From Epinephelus fuscoguttatus (taxonomy: Eukaryota; Chordata; Actinopteri; Perciformes; Serranidae), in NCBI RefSeq assembly GCF_011397635.1, contig NC_064759.1, forward strand, positions 15,458,428 to 15,522,427: a DNA stretch of 64,000 nt. The letters run 5' to 3'. Made by a program: the position numbers and the translations under genes. Below are positions 10,401 to 64,000 of the stretch, one piece after another. Each line of letters opens with the position of its first letter. Position 1 is the stretch's first letter. The notes beneath the pieces are model-generated. The model had not been told where the DNA came from. It did not search any database and saw only the letters and a program-made list of their open reading frames with translations.

Positions 10401-13396
10401 GTAATTAATCTGCAACTTAACCAGTCTCATAGCTAATTAGTCTGTGTCCGTGATTGAGGCTGTGGTCTGACGATGTGGCTGATGACGCCCCTGACAAATC
10501 CTCAGACCCCTCCAGAGCAATCCTAATTACTGTGACACACTCCCCCGCTCCACCACAGAGCCAACCACAGGTGTGCTGGTGAAAGGCCATTAGATGTGGT
10601 TGGCCACTGCTGAATAGCTTCAATGAAAACAAATAATAATAATTGTGTTCAGGGTTCCACTGGTTATGAAAATGACAGTAATGTGGAGGCTGTTTTATGT
10701 TGCAGAAGCTAAGGCACTTTTATTGTAAACCAAAGATCATGCACAATAAATTGGTTTTCAGTTTTTGGTTTATCACAGAGTTGCACAATAACAGTGTGGG
10801 TCCATGAGTTCGACATTGATTAGCAAACAGCTTTGTCTTGGATTTGCTCAGATGTCATGCAGTGTTTTTGCAAGGGTTGTAGTCAAGGCCAATTAAGTTG
10901 AGTCTGCGACAAGTCTAAGTCCAACCATTTTTGATACCCAGACTGAAACCAAATGAGAGTTGAGAGCAAGTGAAGACAGATAAAATTTAAGAGCGAGATA
11001 AGGCAGAGTCAAAACACCCACAAAACCAATGCAAATATGTGATAATAAAAAAACATGTCAAGACCAAAATCATATTTGAGTACTTTTTTACGGCAAAAAC
11101 GTAAAAAAAAACAACAACAAATGGTTAGACATTTGCATAATTGAAACATTCTTGTCTTCCAGAGGAAATGGACTGTGGAGTGGAGCAGATAGATGGGCCA
11201 GCAAGGACCTGCTCGCCAGGCTGTGAACAGCGGGATGCTGGGAGGGAAGGACAGGGGGATGCGAACTCCAGACACAGAGGGGACACGGGGAGGCCCAGGA
11301 TTAAACTGCCCCAGCGGTCGGACATGATCTGTGGCTTTGCGTCTCTTAAAGGTCAGAAAATTTGTAAGTCTGCCCCTTTTGTTATTCTTGGGTGGATTCA
11401 TGTGTGAACTGTGCAACTGTGATAATGAGGTATAAAGAGACAATAATGTATTGGGAAATAAAGAGGCAGTTTAGATGTGCAGTAATCCGTGCAATGAAAA
11501 GAGAATTTGTCTGGAGGTAGCAAAATAACCAACGAAAAAACCACAGTGTGGACTGTCCTTTTCCTCTGTTGATTTTGTCCTGCATCTGTATCCAACTGCA
11601 GTATAATGAGCATTTTCTAACAGCTTGCACAGAGACTAACTGCAACCAGACCACTATATGAGGATACTGGTGGCTTTAAAGGGGAACTCCCTTGATTTTA
11701 CACATCAAAGCCTGTTTACAGGTCAGGGAAGGTACTACTGCATTTGTGGAAAACCTATAAAGCCTTTTGTACCTACAGGGGGAGCTGCAATAATAAGTTG
11801 CCTCAAAATCAGCTTGGGGCTGAAAAATACAGGTTTTAATATAAAAAATCTTGGGAGTGTAAAATTAAATAGAGCTGCTAACTTTCCATTTTTTTCTTCC
11901 CTGCCTGTGTGTCCTTAAATTTGAAAGTCTTTGCAGGTCTGTGAATGCAGCGCAGGCAAAGCACAGCACACTGAACGGTTAAGTTTCACTTTCACTGTGC
12001 CTAATGTGGCAGATGTCTTAATCGTGGCAGGCCACGGTAAATAAATGAATGTGTGGGAAACCATGCAGAAACCATAAGGAATGTCCTGATCAAGTTTTGA
12101 TCCTTTGATCTTAGATATTCAGTGTTGAGTATCATCTGATACCATCATCCCGATCCTATTTTCCTAGATAATACAGCTGCACAGTGCACACTTCAAGTAC
12201 TTAAAACTTATTGAAATCAATCCAAAGTAAAGCCTTTGTTTTAAAATTGAATTGCTCTGCAATGCCTTAAGAAAGAAGTGCCTGCTTCCAAGCTTTCGTA
12301 TTGTTTTTTATTTACTTATTTTTATAAATAATGTATAAAATAACAAACCCTTTCTTAAATCTTTTTGGCCTTGTTGCTGGATTGAGGGAATTTTTCTCTC
12401 CCTTTGTTGCTTTGGTGCAGCCTTGTCTGAGTTAACCTACCTGAATAAAAAGTATTGCGTTGAGTGTTTATTGTCATTGTTCGTACATCTTTTGCAGGGA
12501 TTAGGCTACAGTAATAAGTTACTCTTATAGGCTTTTTGCTCGCAGAGCTTTTGTTGTGCTTGCAGTGATGTGATGATTGTAGTTGTCTCTGTCTCTGCAC
12601 CAATGTCTGCCTCTCCTCCGTCCATGGTGAAACACTACGGGTCAAAGATAATAGCCGAACGCAAGAGACTCTTACACTGAGCAGAAATGAAACATGTGCT
12701 CATAACTTTGATAAATAACATAAATAAACAAGTGTGTGATGTATCGCCACGGGTGGGGCTTAGCCCTGCTCTTAAACACACATAGGAGATCAGCAGAGTG
12801 GGGGAGAGATTGCTCTGCAAGAATGCTTTGGGAGTTAAACCACCTCTGTGACAGCTGACATAAATAAAGATTTGGATCAAGCTGTGTAGCTCAATATAGT
12901 CGATTCCAGTCAGTCAAAAAAATGCCTTGATTGGCCCCATTACCACTCTGTAAGACTAGATCGCTAGACACCACCTTAGCTCTGTCTCCCTGCGTCGAAA
13001 CTTGATGTATTAAGCCTTTTTTGTTTGATGTCTTTCTCCTCAAGGCACAGCAGCCATGCGGAACACCAAGAGAGGATCCTGGTACATCCAGGAACTCAAC
13101 ACCACACTGCGTCTCCACGCCAGAGACATGCACCTTGCAGACATCATGGTGCAGGTAGGCATTAGTGTCCTACACCTACATATACTGCATGCACAGTGTA
13201 GAATATGTCTTTTGTTTGGTAAACTTCTAAGACATCACTGTTTTCTCTTGTCGATCTCCAGGTCAACGGGAAAATTAAGGAGCGTGAGGGTTATGCTCCT
13301 GGCACCGCTCACCATCGCTGCAAAGAGATGTCGGAGTTCACCAGCTCGTTGTGCAAAGACCTCTACCTTTTCCCCAAGTACCAGCCCCAGTATTGA
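4297..13396 (+). CDS. casp2: Caspase-2 (complete, 12 coding exons, 474 aa)
   Basis: Initiator cysteine protease of apoptosis. In the family, the N-terminal CARD binds CRADD/RAIDD in the PIDDosome, and the protease cuts after aspartate. Coding exons: 4297-4446, 5299-5463, 5574-5648, 5824-5856, 6170-6239, 6696-6790, 8094-8276, 8770-8898, 9005-9095, 11163-11351, 13045-13154, 13262-13396. The total is 1425 nt and phases agree at every junction. The CARD spans residues 1-100 ([24 protein letters not shown]). A charged linker spans 105-196. The protease domain carries catalytic His285 in LLSHGVEG and Cys328 in QACRG. The small subunit has [20 protein letters not shown] and ends in [11 protein letters not shown]. 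The start at 4297 is the first ATG after the acceptor; Met6 is an alternative. Human caspase-2 is slightly shorter (about 450 aa); the extra length is in the linkers. No broken residues were seen. Confidence 0.95.
4447..5298. other. casp2 intron
   Basis: An 852-bp intron with a short A-run at about 4737-4754. No gene or recognised repeat was seen. Confidence 0.5.
5299..5463 (+). CDS. casp2: casp2 coding exon 2: rest of CARD
   Basis: Fifty-five codons, phase 0 to 0, including [21 protein letters not shown], the most conserved caspase-2 CARD stretch. Acceptor ctctag, donor GAG|gtgagt. Confidence 0.95.
5574..5648 (+). CDS. casp2: casp2 coding exon 3: linker
   Basis: Twenty-five codons of charged linker, phase 0 to 0. 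Acceptor ctcacag, donor GAG|gtgaga. Confidence 0.85.
5824..5856 (+). CDS. casp2: casp2 coding exon 4: acidic mini-exon
   Basis: Eleven codons ([11 protein letters not shown]), phase 0 to 0. Acceptor ttctgcag, donor GAG|gtgagc. The frame stays open past the donor to a TAA at 6118-6120, so a longer form is possible. Confidence 0.75.
6170..6239 (+). CDS. casp2: casp2 coding exon 5: linker
   Basis: Seventy nt, entering phase 0 and leaving phase 1 at CATG|gtgagt. It encodes [14 protein letters not shown] and a basic tail. The chosen frame is the one that joins exon 6 correctly. Confidence 0.85.
6696..6790 (+). CDS. casp2: casp2 coding exon 6: end of linker, NAGNAG acceptor
   Basis: It encodes [20 protein letters not shown] and the [11 protein letters not shown] segment that leads into the protease domain. 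The acceptor is the tandem TAGCAG at 6693-6698: use of the first AG adds one alanine, and use of the second (start 6699) omits it. Both keep frame. Confidence 0.93.
6976..7669. mobile_element. About 0.7-kb non-autonomous DNA transposon
   Basis: The terminal inverted repeats are clear: AAGGCCCAAACACACCAAAC on the left and AAGGCCCTGACACACCAAGC on the reverse-complemented right. There is no transposase. It lies in a casp2 intron. The superfamily was not settled. Confidence 0.75.
7687..7976. repeat. Imperfect direct duplication with palindromic core
   Basis: A block of about 105 bp (GACATGTGTTAGGATGTTAC followed by TTCCTCAGAAGTGTCA) occurs at about 7691-7794 and again at about 7866-7970. CACTTGGTGGTGGTTG after the first copy pairs with CAACCACCACCAAGTG after the second. 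Probably transposon-derived. Confidence 0.75.
8094..8276 (+). CDS. casp2: casp2 coding exon 7: start of protease domain
   Basis: Sixty-one codons, phase 0 to 0. It contains [15 protein letters not shown] and [18 protein letters not shown], the first strands of the caspase fold. Confidence 0.96.
8770..8898 (+). CDS. casp2: casp2 coding exon 8: catalytic His
   Basis: Forty-three codons, phase 0 to 0. [19 protein letters not shown] carries the catalytic histidine (residue 285). Confidence 0.97.
9005..9095 (+). CDS. casp2: casp2 coding exon 9: catalytic Cys
   Basis: Ninety-one nt, phase 0 to 1. [12 protein letters not shown] carries the nucleophile, Cys328. Donor GAG|gtaagg. Confidence 0.97.
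9096..11162. other. casp2 intron, 2.07 kb
   Basis: Between the active-site exon and the subunit-linker exon. No RNA gene, internal exon or firm repeat family was recognised. AT-rich with short A-runs near 11102. Confidence 0.5.
11163..11351 (+). CDS. casp2: casp2 coding exon 10: large/small subunit linker
   Basis: 189 nt, phase 1 to 1. It encodes [12 protein letters not shown], a Gly/Arg/Asp-rich inter-subunit linker with several Asp residues suitable for self-cleavage, and [13 protein letters not shown]. Confidence 0.95.
11352..13044. other. casp2 intron, 1.69 kb
   Basis: It contains the dispersed repeat at 11676-11840. No other feature was recognised. Confidence 0.45.
11676..11840. repeat. 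Dispersed repeat shared with 52430-52560
   Basis: Both places share ACACATCAAAG, CTGTTTACAGGTC, a CTRCTGCAT-like stretch and AGGGGGAGCT in the same order and spacing. No termini were resolved. It lies in a casp2 intron. Confidence 0.55.
13045..13154 (+). CDS. casp2: casp2 coding exon 11: small subunit
   Basis: 110 nt, phase 1 to 0. It encodes [18 protein letters not shown], including the conserved substrate-pocket region. Confidence 0.97.
13262..13396 (+). CDS. casp2: casp2 coding exon 12: C-terminus
   Basis: Forty-four codons plus [22 protein letters not shown] and [11 protein letters not shown] are conserved caspase-2 C-terminal motifs. Confidence 0.97.
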   Translation, partial: VNGKIKEREGYAPGTAHHRCKEMSEFTSSLCKDLYLFPKYQPQY

Positions 13397-15105
13397 CATG
13401 CAAATATGCGCAAAGACCAATCAACACACACACAGGACCATTCCTCGCAGTGAAACCTCTCAATAAGTTCACACAACGGCTCATTCCACTCCAATTACTG
13501 CCACACACTCACACACATTCCTCTGGTACAACTTCACGTCCAAACAGAGGATTTATTCATTCATATTTTCTGTGTAAATACTGCCTCCTCAGACATGCAC
13601 AAACACACGCACGTGCATACACACAAACACAAATCTTGGAAAGGAAAAAGGAGCGAGCTTACTTTAATCTACATGTACTCTGAAATGGGCGTATTAGCGT
13701 ACAACCTACTCATGTATCTGTGTCTATGCCAGTTAGAGGGTTTAGTTGATAATCCTTTTTAGTTGAAGACAGAATCGTATTTTGTTTTCTTACCGCACAG
13801 CTATTTTGAGGTTCCACTTTCTCTTTTTAAGATGTATTTTGTACACAGATCTATTTTTGTGGCTTTATTTTGTATGAAAATTGTTTTTATAAGGATTTTT
13901 AAGCTCATTCTCTTCTTATTTGTATATAATGTCTGTTGTAAGTTGTGAACATTTCTTGTTTTTACTGTGGCGACAGGCAGGGGGCAGCACAGCAGAGACA
14001 AATGCATTTCATGTCTCTCTTTCCTCAACATTACATATATTTCCAGCTCAAAACGATCTTTACTGTCATGATTTCAGATAGCTATTACTCTAGGTGTAGT
14101 CCACTACAGCAATGATTAAACGATAAAGTCTCAGCAGGAGGTTTTAACCTGGTCTCGTTAGAGAAGTGTTTTTCTCACATAGTTTGCCTTATGAAGAAGA
14201 ACTGAACCTACAGGGCAGCTTTGAAACAAGACCTTGAATGGTTTCATTTATTTTTTCGCTCTCCTTTGTGGACGTTCAATCAGGAAAATTCAGCTTTTCA
14301 ACCTTGAATTTTTATAAAGTGCACCCACTGCTAATTTCACTCCATATTAGCTGTGTTACATCAGATCTGTGTCCCTGTCAGGGTGGTGGGCCGCCAGGGG
14401 AATGTGGTGCTACTTGTGGGGTCTTACGCCTACCGTGTGAACTCTGACCTTTATGCTAACTCTGACTCCTTACAGTGTTTCTCCCTGTGCGGGAGCTGCA
14501 CATGTAGTTAGTCGCCCTACTGTTTTTTGTGTGTTTTTGTACTGTATGTGATACAGTAAGGATGTATTTTGTCTTCCATAAACAATATGCAGTTTTTTAC
14601 AGCAGCCTGTGCCATGTGATGATGATCTGTTAGATGAATTTATGACCGTGGAGCTCTCAGAGTGTATTGTATATCTCTTTGGCAACCCCCCTCATAGAGA
14701 AATCCAAGGCTGTGGCAGCATTGATGTTTCCAGGAAAAGCCCTGATCAGGCAAAGTGTGTTTTGTTACAACAGTGTTGTAGTGAAGAAAACAGAGTATAT
14801 GGTCGAAACAGTATTGATTGTTAACAGAGATGCTTTCAAGCTGTGTGTGTGAGGTGCTCGGGGGAGAGTATACCCTGGTCTGGAAGGCACTCGCCCTTCT
14901 TATCCTTTGTGTTACAGTAATTATAAAAATGACACGTTGGAGTAGTATAAAAGGGTAGCTCTCCTGCTGCGTGAGACATTTTGAAGGTTGATATTTGCTG
15001 CCAAGCTCGGCTGAGGTGCAGTGATGGGGGGGAGCTGGGAGAGATTTTATTTCTGTCAACACCAATGACTGCCAAATGTTCTATACAATAAACAGGCCGT
15101 GGTTT
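13397..15105 (+). other. casp2: casp2 3' UTR
   Basis: There is no further open frame in register. The first convincing cleavage signal is AATAAA at 15087-15092, followed by a T/GT-rich stretch. Length is inferred from that signal. Confidence 0.65.
15087..15092 (+). terminator. casp2: casp2 polyadenylation signal AATAAA
   Basis: A canonical hexamer about 1.7 kb after the stop, with TGTTGTTATTTATTT downstream. Confidence 0.7.
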
Positions 15106-16500
15106 TTAAACAAGACAAACTGTTGTTATTTATTTCCTACACACGAGTGTATCTGCATCTCTTGTGACTGTGTGTATGTGCACATATGTTTGAGTTGAAC
15201 CCTCCACCGTGAGTGCAAGGCCTCTGCACGAATGTACACTCCTGTGCATGCTTCACTTTATTTGATCCTCCTTGTTGCTGTGTTTGTGTGTGTTGTCCCC
15301 GACCTCTCCTCTCTGTTCTCAGGTATAGTATAACTTGCTCCCCACTATTCCGCTGCGCTCAGGTCTCTCCATGCTGTGACTGGGACGTATGTATCTCTCA
15401 CTCCGCCCGCCGCCCAGTGATAATGTTCTTCATGTATCAGATAGAGGCCCAGCCAGCTGTCCACAGTCATTCTCCCTTGACACACGCACACACATAGACA
15501 CACACAGCGGTCAGAGTAACAGATTTCTCGCTGGCCTCCGGTGTAGCTGTGAGATTAGGCTGTTATGCGCTGGCGTGTGGACCACAAAGCGAGGCGGGGT
15601 TAAGGGGGATCTGTGTGTGTCTGTGTGTCTTTGTGGTTGTCATAATGGCCGCTGGTCTCATCAGCCTGAGAGGAGGAACCAGAGGACGAGTTAGTTTAGA
15701 TTAACTTGTCTGAGTGGGATGTTGTCTCCACGGGGGTGCCGAGCAGTGGCGGTCTACCCTGATGGCCTGTGGGCTTTTCAGCTTTTAGCGAATGAGGTGC
15801 AGCACATATGCACTTAGCTCTCTTCCTGTATTAGCTCCTCTAGATATCTGAACCTGATGGAAAGGTTAAGCAGTAAAGAGATTACCTTTGCCGAGCTCTA
15901 CAGCGTTTTTGGGGTGTGTTTTTTTTTTTCTGCCGTGGGAGGGTGCAGTCAGGGTGATTTTTTTTATCCCGAGGGTGCTATACCATGTGAATGTTATGGG
16001 GATTGCCTAGCATCATTGGCTGATTAGGTGTGAGCTGTCATAGGGGTGTCGTGTGCACCTTCCTGCTCACGTTGCAGGGGCAGCCCTATGGGGGGTGCCC
16101 TTCCAACCCCCACCAACCCCTGTCCAAACAAGAACAGTCCATCCACACACACACACACACACACCTAATGGCCGGCTGGCAGGGAGGGTGCTGCTAAGGG
16201 CAACAAGTTGTGTGTGCGCGCATGTGTGTGTGTGTGTGTTATTAGGTGTCTGCAGTTCTAATAAAGGAAAGCGCTGCGTCCTTCACTGCCTCATCAGATG
16301 GCTGTGCTCTGCTTTGTCCGTGTGTCCGTCAGGTCTGCAGTGGAGCTGGATGGCTCGCAGCCTCTGGATCATCTGGAGAAGAGCACGTTCGGGAAGGAAG
16401 TCATCTGCGTTTTTTGACTTTGTCTGTGTAACGAGCGTGTTTGAGAATGAGTTTGTAGCAGAGTGAAATACTTTGGAAGATGTTTGTTTGTTTATTTGAC
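15106..16500. other. Spacer between casp2 and clcn1
   Basis: No gene was seen. CA/GT runs lie at 16146-16164 and 16220-16239. Probable clcn1 upstream regulatory DNA. Confidence 0.5.
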
Positions 16501-16527
16501 CTGGTGTAAAGTGTGTGTGTATATATA

Positions 16528-16539
16528 TCTATATAAGAG
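16528..16539 (+). promoter_or_regulatory. clcn1: Possible clcn1 TATA box
   Basis: TCTATATAAGAG lies about 100 bp before the clcn1 ATG, inside a GT/AT/GA simple-sequence tract (16511-16565). It could equally be part of the microsatellite. Confidence 0.3.
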
Positions 16540-16637
16540 AGAGAGAGTGTGTGTGTGTGTGTGTATGGTGTTGCCCATGCCATTGGAAATGCTGGGGTGT
16601 CCAGCGAGGTTATTTTTGGATCAGTGACAGCGTGTCA

Positions 16638-60460
<43,823 letters not shown>

Positions 60461-61055
60461 ACTGGGTTTAAAGAAAAGACTTCTTTTGATTTCACTCCTC
60501 TTCCTCCAGAGACAGAGCCACTGTCTGAGGAGGAGTCAGGCTCACCTGCAGCCCCCGCAGACATTCAGCTCTCAGCGAGCAGGATGAACTAGTGCACAAA
60601 GCTCCTGAAACTTGTAGTTCATGATTTTTTTTCTACTCTTACAACAGTCTCACTTTTTCACTCTCGAAATCTCAGGTTCCTTCCTTTGTCTTTTGAACTG
60701 CAGATGGACAGACATCTTCAGTCCTACATATCACGAATGTTCAGTGTCCGTCCATTTCTTGGAAATGTTGAATGTAGCCGCACATCGTATATCAGCGTCT
60801 GTTAATTTCATGAAGTACCTTTGATCAAAAATTAACTGACAGCAATGAATGGTATGATAATGAAATAATATACTGATGAAGACTTAATTAATTTGACCTA
60901 GAGGTCAAAGAGATCATGCATTTAAAGTTTACTAATTATGGTTAATTTTAAATTATATCTTACATTTATCAGATATTTGCTGTATGGTAAATATTCAAAT
61001 CGTTATTACCAGTCTGTGATTTTTAAAGATAATAAATATTAAAACTGTCTACTAG
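60461..61055 (+). other. clcn1: clcn1 3' UTR
   Basis: About 0.6 kb to just past AATAAA at 61031-61036. The first 130 bases could be coding by extension (see findings). Confidence 0.65.
61031..61036 (+). terminator. clcn1: clcn1 polyadenylation signal AATAAA
   Basis: The first canonical hexamer after the stop, about 35 bp before a SINE inserted on the opposite strand. Confidence 0.65.
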
Positions 61056-61069
61056 CTTATTTCAATTAT

Positions 61070-61438
61070 TCATTCTTCTAACCGCTTCATCCTCTTGAGG
61101 GTCACGGGGGGGCTGGAGCCTATCCCAGCTGACATCGGGCGAGAGGCAGGGTTCACCCTGGACAGGTCGCCTGACTGTCGCGGGGCTGACACATAGAGAC
61201 AAACAACCATTCACACTCACATTCACACCTATGGACAATTTAGAGTTATCAATTAACCTAGTCCCCAATCTGCATGTCTTTGGACTGTGGGAGGAAGCTG
61301 GAGTGCCCGGAGAGAACCCACGCTGACACGGGGAGAACATGCAAACTCCGCACAGAAGGGTTCCCACGCCCGGGATCGAACCGGCAACCCTCTTGCTGTG
61401 AGGCGAGAGTGCTAACCACCACACCACCATGCCGCCCC
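61070..61438 (-). mobile_element. Full-length tRNA-like SINE, 369 bp, minus strand
   Basis: Same family as 53739-54106. It is flanked by a 14-bp duplication, CTTATTTCAATTAT and CTTATTTCAGTTAT (61056-61069 and 61439-61452), with one mismatch. Confidence 0.85.
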
Positions 61439-61579
61439 CTTATTTCAGTTATCTACAACAAAAAAGTATATGTAATCAGAAGAAAAACTACAGTCATGTT
61501 AGCGACTGTGAGGCACAGCACAGGTGATTTGAGCTAATTACTAAAGTTAAGCTTTAGCAATTTAGTTGTATATATTTTC

Positions 61580-61801
61580 CAGTAGTGCAGTGGTTAGCAT
61601 TGTTGCCTCACAGCAAGAGGGTCCCTGGTTTGAACCTGGGATGGGGGAGCCCTTCTGCACTGAGTTTGCATGTTCTCCCCGTGTCATTGTGGGTTTTCTC
61701 CAGGTATTCCAGCTTCCTCCCACAGTCCAAAGACATGCAGGTCAGATTAATTGGTGAATGTGAGCGTGAATGTCTGTGTCTCTCCCTCACCTGCTCCTGG
61801 T
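61580..61801 (+). mobile_element. Partial SINE of the same family
   Basis: It has the head CAGTGGTTAGCATTGTTGCC and the middle region, but no complete 3' body. More diverged than the other two copies. Confidence 0.8.
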
Positions 61802-61811
61802 AAATTTCCAT

Positions 61812-62236
61812 TCAGAGGCCGTTTACACGTACAGGGTGATTTTGATAAACGGAGACATCTTCCTTCGTTTGTGCCCTTCGTTTACATGCAAACGGAGATT
61901 TCTCCTCTGAAAACCAGCTCCGGCCAGAGTGGAGATTTTGGAAAACTCCGGTTGTGCGTTTGTATGTAAACTGAGATAAACGGAGATAAACGGAGTTATA
62001 GGCAGCCGACGTCACAGTATGCACCGGAACTTGCGCCTGTGTCAAAAGTGCGACCTATGTTGCTATGGTGACAATGGATACATGAAGGCTTGAGCTTCTC
62101 CTTACACTGCCACCTACAGGTTTGGCATGCTCTTGTGTATATATACACGGGTAAGTGTAAACGAAGATCTTTTTGAAAACGGAGACGGTGAAATGTCCGT
62201 TTATGAAAATAGCTGGCCACCTGTAAACAGCCTCTC
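61812..62236. mobile_element. Short DNA transposon with GAGGC(C/T)GTTTACA ends
   Basis: It starts CAGAGGCCGTTTACACGT, and its right end reverse-complemented is AGAGGCTGTTTACAGG. The interior has repeated AAACGGAGA motifs and AACTCCGG. Confidence 0.75.
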
Positions 62237-62800
62237 ACCTGCACCCTGCCAGCCAGCCACACCCCCTTCATCAAGACAACTCCTCTCACCTGCCTCCACA
62301 GCTGCAGCTCATCAGCCAATCTGCCTGGTATATAAGCCTCTCCAGCACACACACACACTCTTTGCCTGATTGTTCTTAGACTTCATGCAAGACATTCCAG
62401 CACTCGCTCTTGGCTTGATTCCACAGTACCGTTCCTGACCTGCCTCTGTCATCTCTGCCCTGGTAATCACCTCAGCCGGAGTCTGCTCCCTTCCTGGTTC
62501 TCATCTGCTCGGCTCTGTGATTGCATGGTGCTACACCAATCCTGCTTACCTCAGCTCTCCTGGTTCAGCTAGTTACTTCAGTCTTCACTCCACTACCAGC
62601 CTCAAGAGAAATCCACCTGCACTCACAGTTCCCAACTCTCAGATTGCTCAAGTGTTGACTGCCTGCTCTCGGCTCACTCACTCACCGCTGAAACTACTAG
62701 CAAGCTAAACCCGAAGACCCAGAACTGTTGCCTGTTTGTGTGAGCAATATAGGTCATTACCAACTGTCTGCCTGCCTCAGTGTGCTGCATTTGGGTTAAG
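62237..62800 (+). mobile_element. Possible degenerate LTR of a Ty3-type retrotransposon
   Basis: A CT-rich stretch with CACCTGC repeats, a TATATAAGCC box at about 62331 and a terminal TGCATTTGGGTTAAG resembles fish Ty3-like LTRs. No target duplication or internal genes were seen. Confidence 0.35.
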
Positions 62801-64000
62801 TCACATTCATTATAGTGAATGGTGTCTGTCTCTATATGTTAGCTCTGCAGTAGGGTGTTTTCTAAAGTCAGGGAAGGATCCTTAAATGGTCCTGAAACTT
62901 CCTCAGTCTGCTGAGGGTTAATGACGCACAGCTGGGGACACTCGTTAGCCTGTTCCAATGTATTTTCACCGAATGCTAGGAAGGACTCTTGACTCGTCAC
63001 CAGTGTGGGTGGAAAAAAATCTCTGTATCAGTGTTCCAGCTTTTAGGTTTGAAAAGAGAATATCTCTGATCAATCAAACATATTTGTACTGTGAAGGTCA
63101 ACAGTGTGATTCAGCCTCCTGATTCCTGTGTGAGCTTGAACAAATAAGCAGCTCGTCCCCACAGAGGAGGCCTGTCTCTGAGAATTTGTCGTTAATATTC
63201 TCCTGGCATAAAATCCCAGATATCGACTAGAGAGGAATGTGTTTGGAAAAGCATCACAGGCTGGATTACACTGCTGCCAGTTCCTTGGTGATTGCTGTTT
63301 TGTCTGACAAGCAACGACGAGCCGGCCAGAGACACTGGCTGCCGCCAAAAGTTGTTTAGACGTATCACGTGTTGACGCTCTCGAGAGAAAGAGGTGAGAG
63401 GTGTGAGAATCTAATTATTTACACCTTGGAAAAGATATCCACACATGAGCACAAGAAATGCCATTTGTTGGTTTGTTTATTTGCTCTTTCTCCACCAGAG
63501 GAAAAGAAGAGGAGACAGGTAAAGGAGCTGGAGGGGGTGTAGGAGGTTCTGTCGTGCAGGAAAAAGGAAGAGAAACAGGAAGAAACAGAGTTGTTGACAG
63601 AAGAGGGGAGAGAGGGGGGACCACGTGGAAGAACCATCCTGTGACAACCGTCCAACAAGCATGCATAGGTGTGAGTGTACACTGGTATCACAAGTCACAC
63701 TGCCTCATCTCAAAACAAATAATTCCAATTTAATACAGACTTTTACAGAAGCCATCCAATTTTAACAGCATTTTTTACAGCGGTTACTTTTTTTTTTATT
63801 ACTGCAACACATTTCCAAATCATATCTATGTTACATGTCTGATTGCCTCAAATCCCCTTTGGTTGATGTGAAAACTTGTTTTTTTTTTTTTTTTTCAGGC
63901 AGTGATTCTTCCAACAAGACGACTTACTGTACACAGACAGACAAAGAGACAGACATACAGACAGACACAAATATACATAACAGATACAAAGAGATAGAAA
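62801..64000. other. Downstream intergenic DNA
   Basis: No gene was recognised. There is a T-run at 63880-63896 and an ACAG-rich simple tract near 63935-63970. Confidence 0.5.

Noticed and set aside
63415-63691. Overlapping minus-strand frames
   Set aside because: Purine-rich strand bias in the complement explains the openness; no motif was recognised.

Overview
The window looks like teleost fish genomic DNA. Two vertebrate genes sit in tandem on the plus strand, split by GT-AG introns. The introns are packed with short fish-type DNA-transposon derivatives, tRNA-like SINEs and dinucleotide repeats. No bacterial or organellar genes are seen. I did not try to name the species.

Gene 1 (about 3.24-15.1 kb) is casp2, the CARD-containing initiator caspase. 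It has a promoter with GC and inverted-CCAAT boxes, a probable non-coding first exon, twelve coding exons giving a 474-residue protein, and a 1.7-kb 3' UTR with an AATAAA signal at 15087. Gene 2 (16.6-61.05 kb) is clcn1, the skeletal-muscle voltage-gated chloride channel ClC-1. It has 23 constitutive coding exons giving 983 residues, plus one extra alternative exon. Splice phases are consistent across every junction in both genes. CASP2 and CLCN1 are also neighbours on human chromosome 7q, so this is an old vertebrate linkage; the products are functionally unrelated (apoptosis and muscle excitability).

Layout: 0-3.2 kb is upstream DNA with a small nested transposon. 3.2-15.1 kb is casp2. 15.1-16.5 kb is a short spacer and the probable clcn1 promoter. 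16.69-33.59 kb is the long clcn1 intron 1, which holds a 1.07-kb minisatellite of 16-bp units and a possible alternative first exon. 33.6-48.9 kb holds exons 2-8 among heavily nested transposons. 50.2-60.5 kb holds exons 9-23. 61-64 kb is repeat-rich downstream DNA.

The most interesting signal is in clcn1: two 79-nt exons, at 43929-44007 and 46410-46488, encode alternative versions of the same pore-domain segment (13 of 26 complete codons give the same residue). They share phase, so they behave like mutually exclusive exons, and using both shifts the frame. The upstream one has a GC splice donor and matches the position and length of mammalian CLCN1 exon 7a, known from myotonic dystrophy as a poison exon; here it is an open, ClC-2-like alternative. 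Two copies of one TTAA-flanked element, in opposite orientation, lie in the introns on either side of this exon pair. Other points are a 43-codon in-frame extension after the clcn1 stop, a NAGNAG acceptor that adds a stop at exon 7, and several transposons nested two or three deep.
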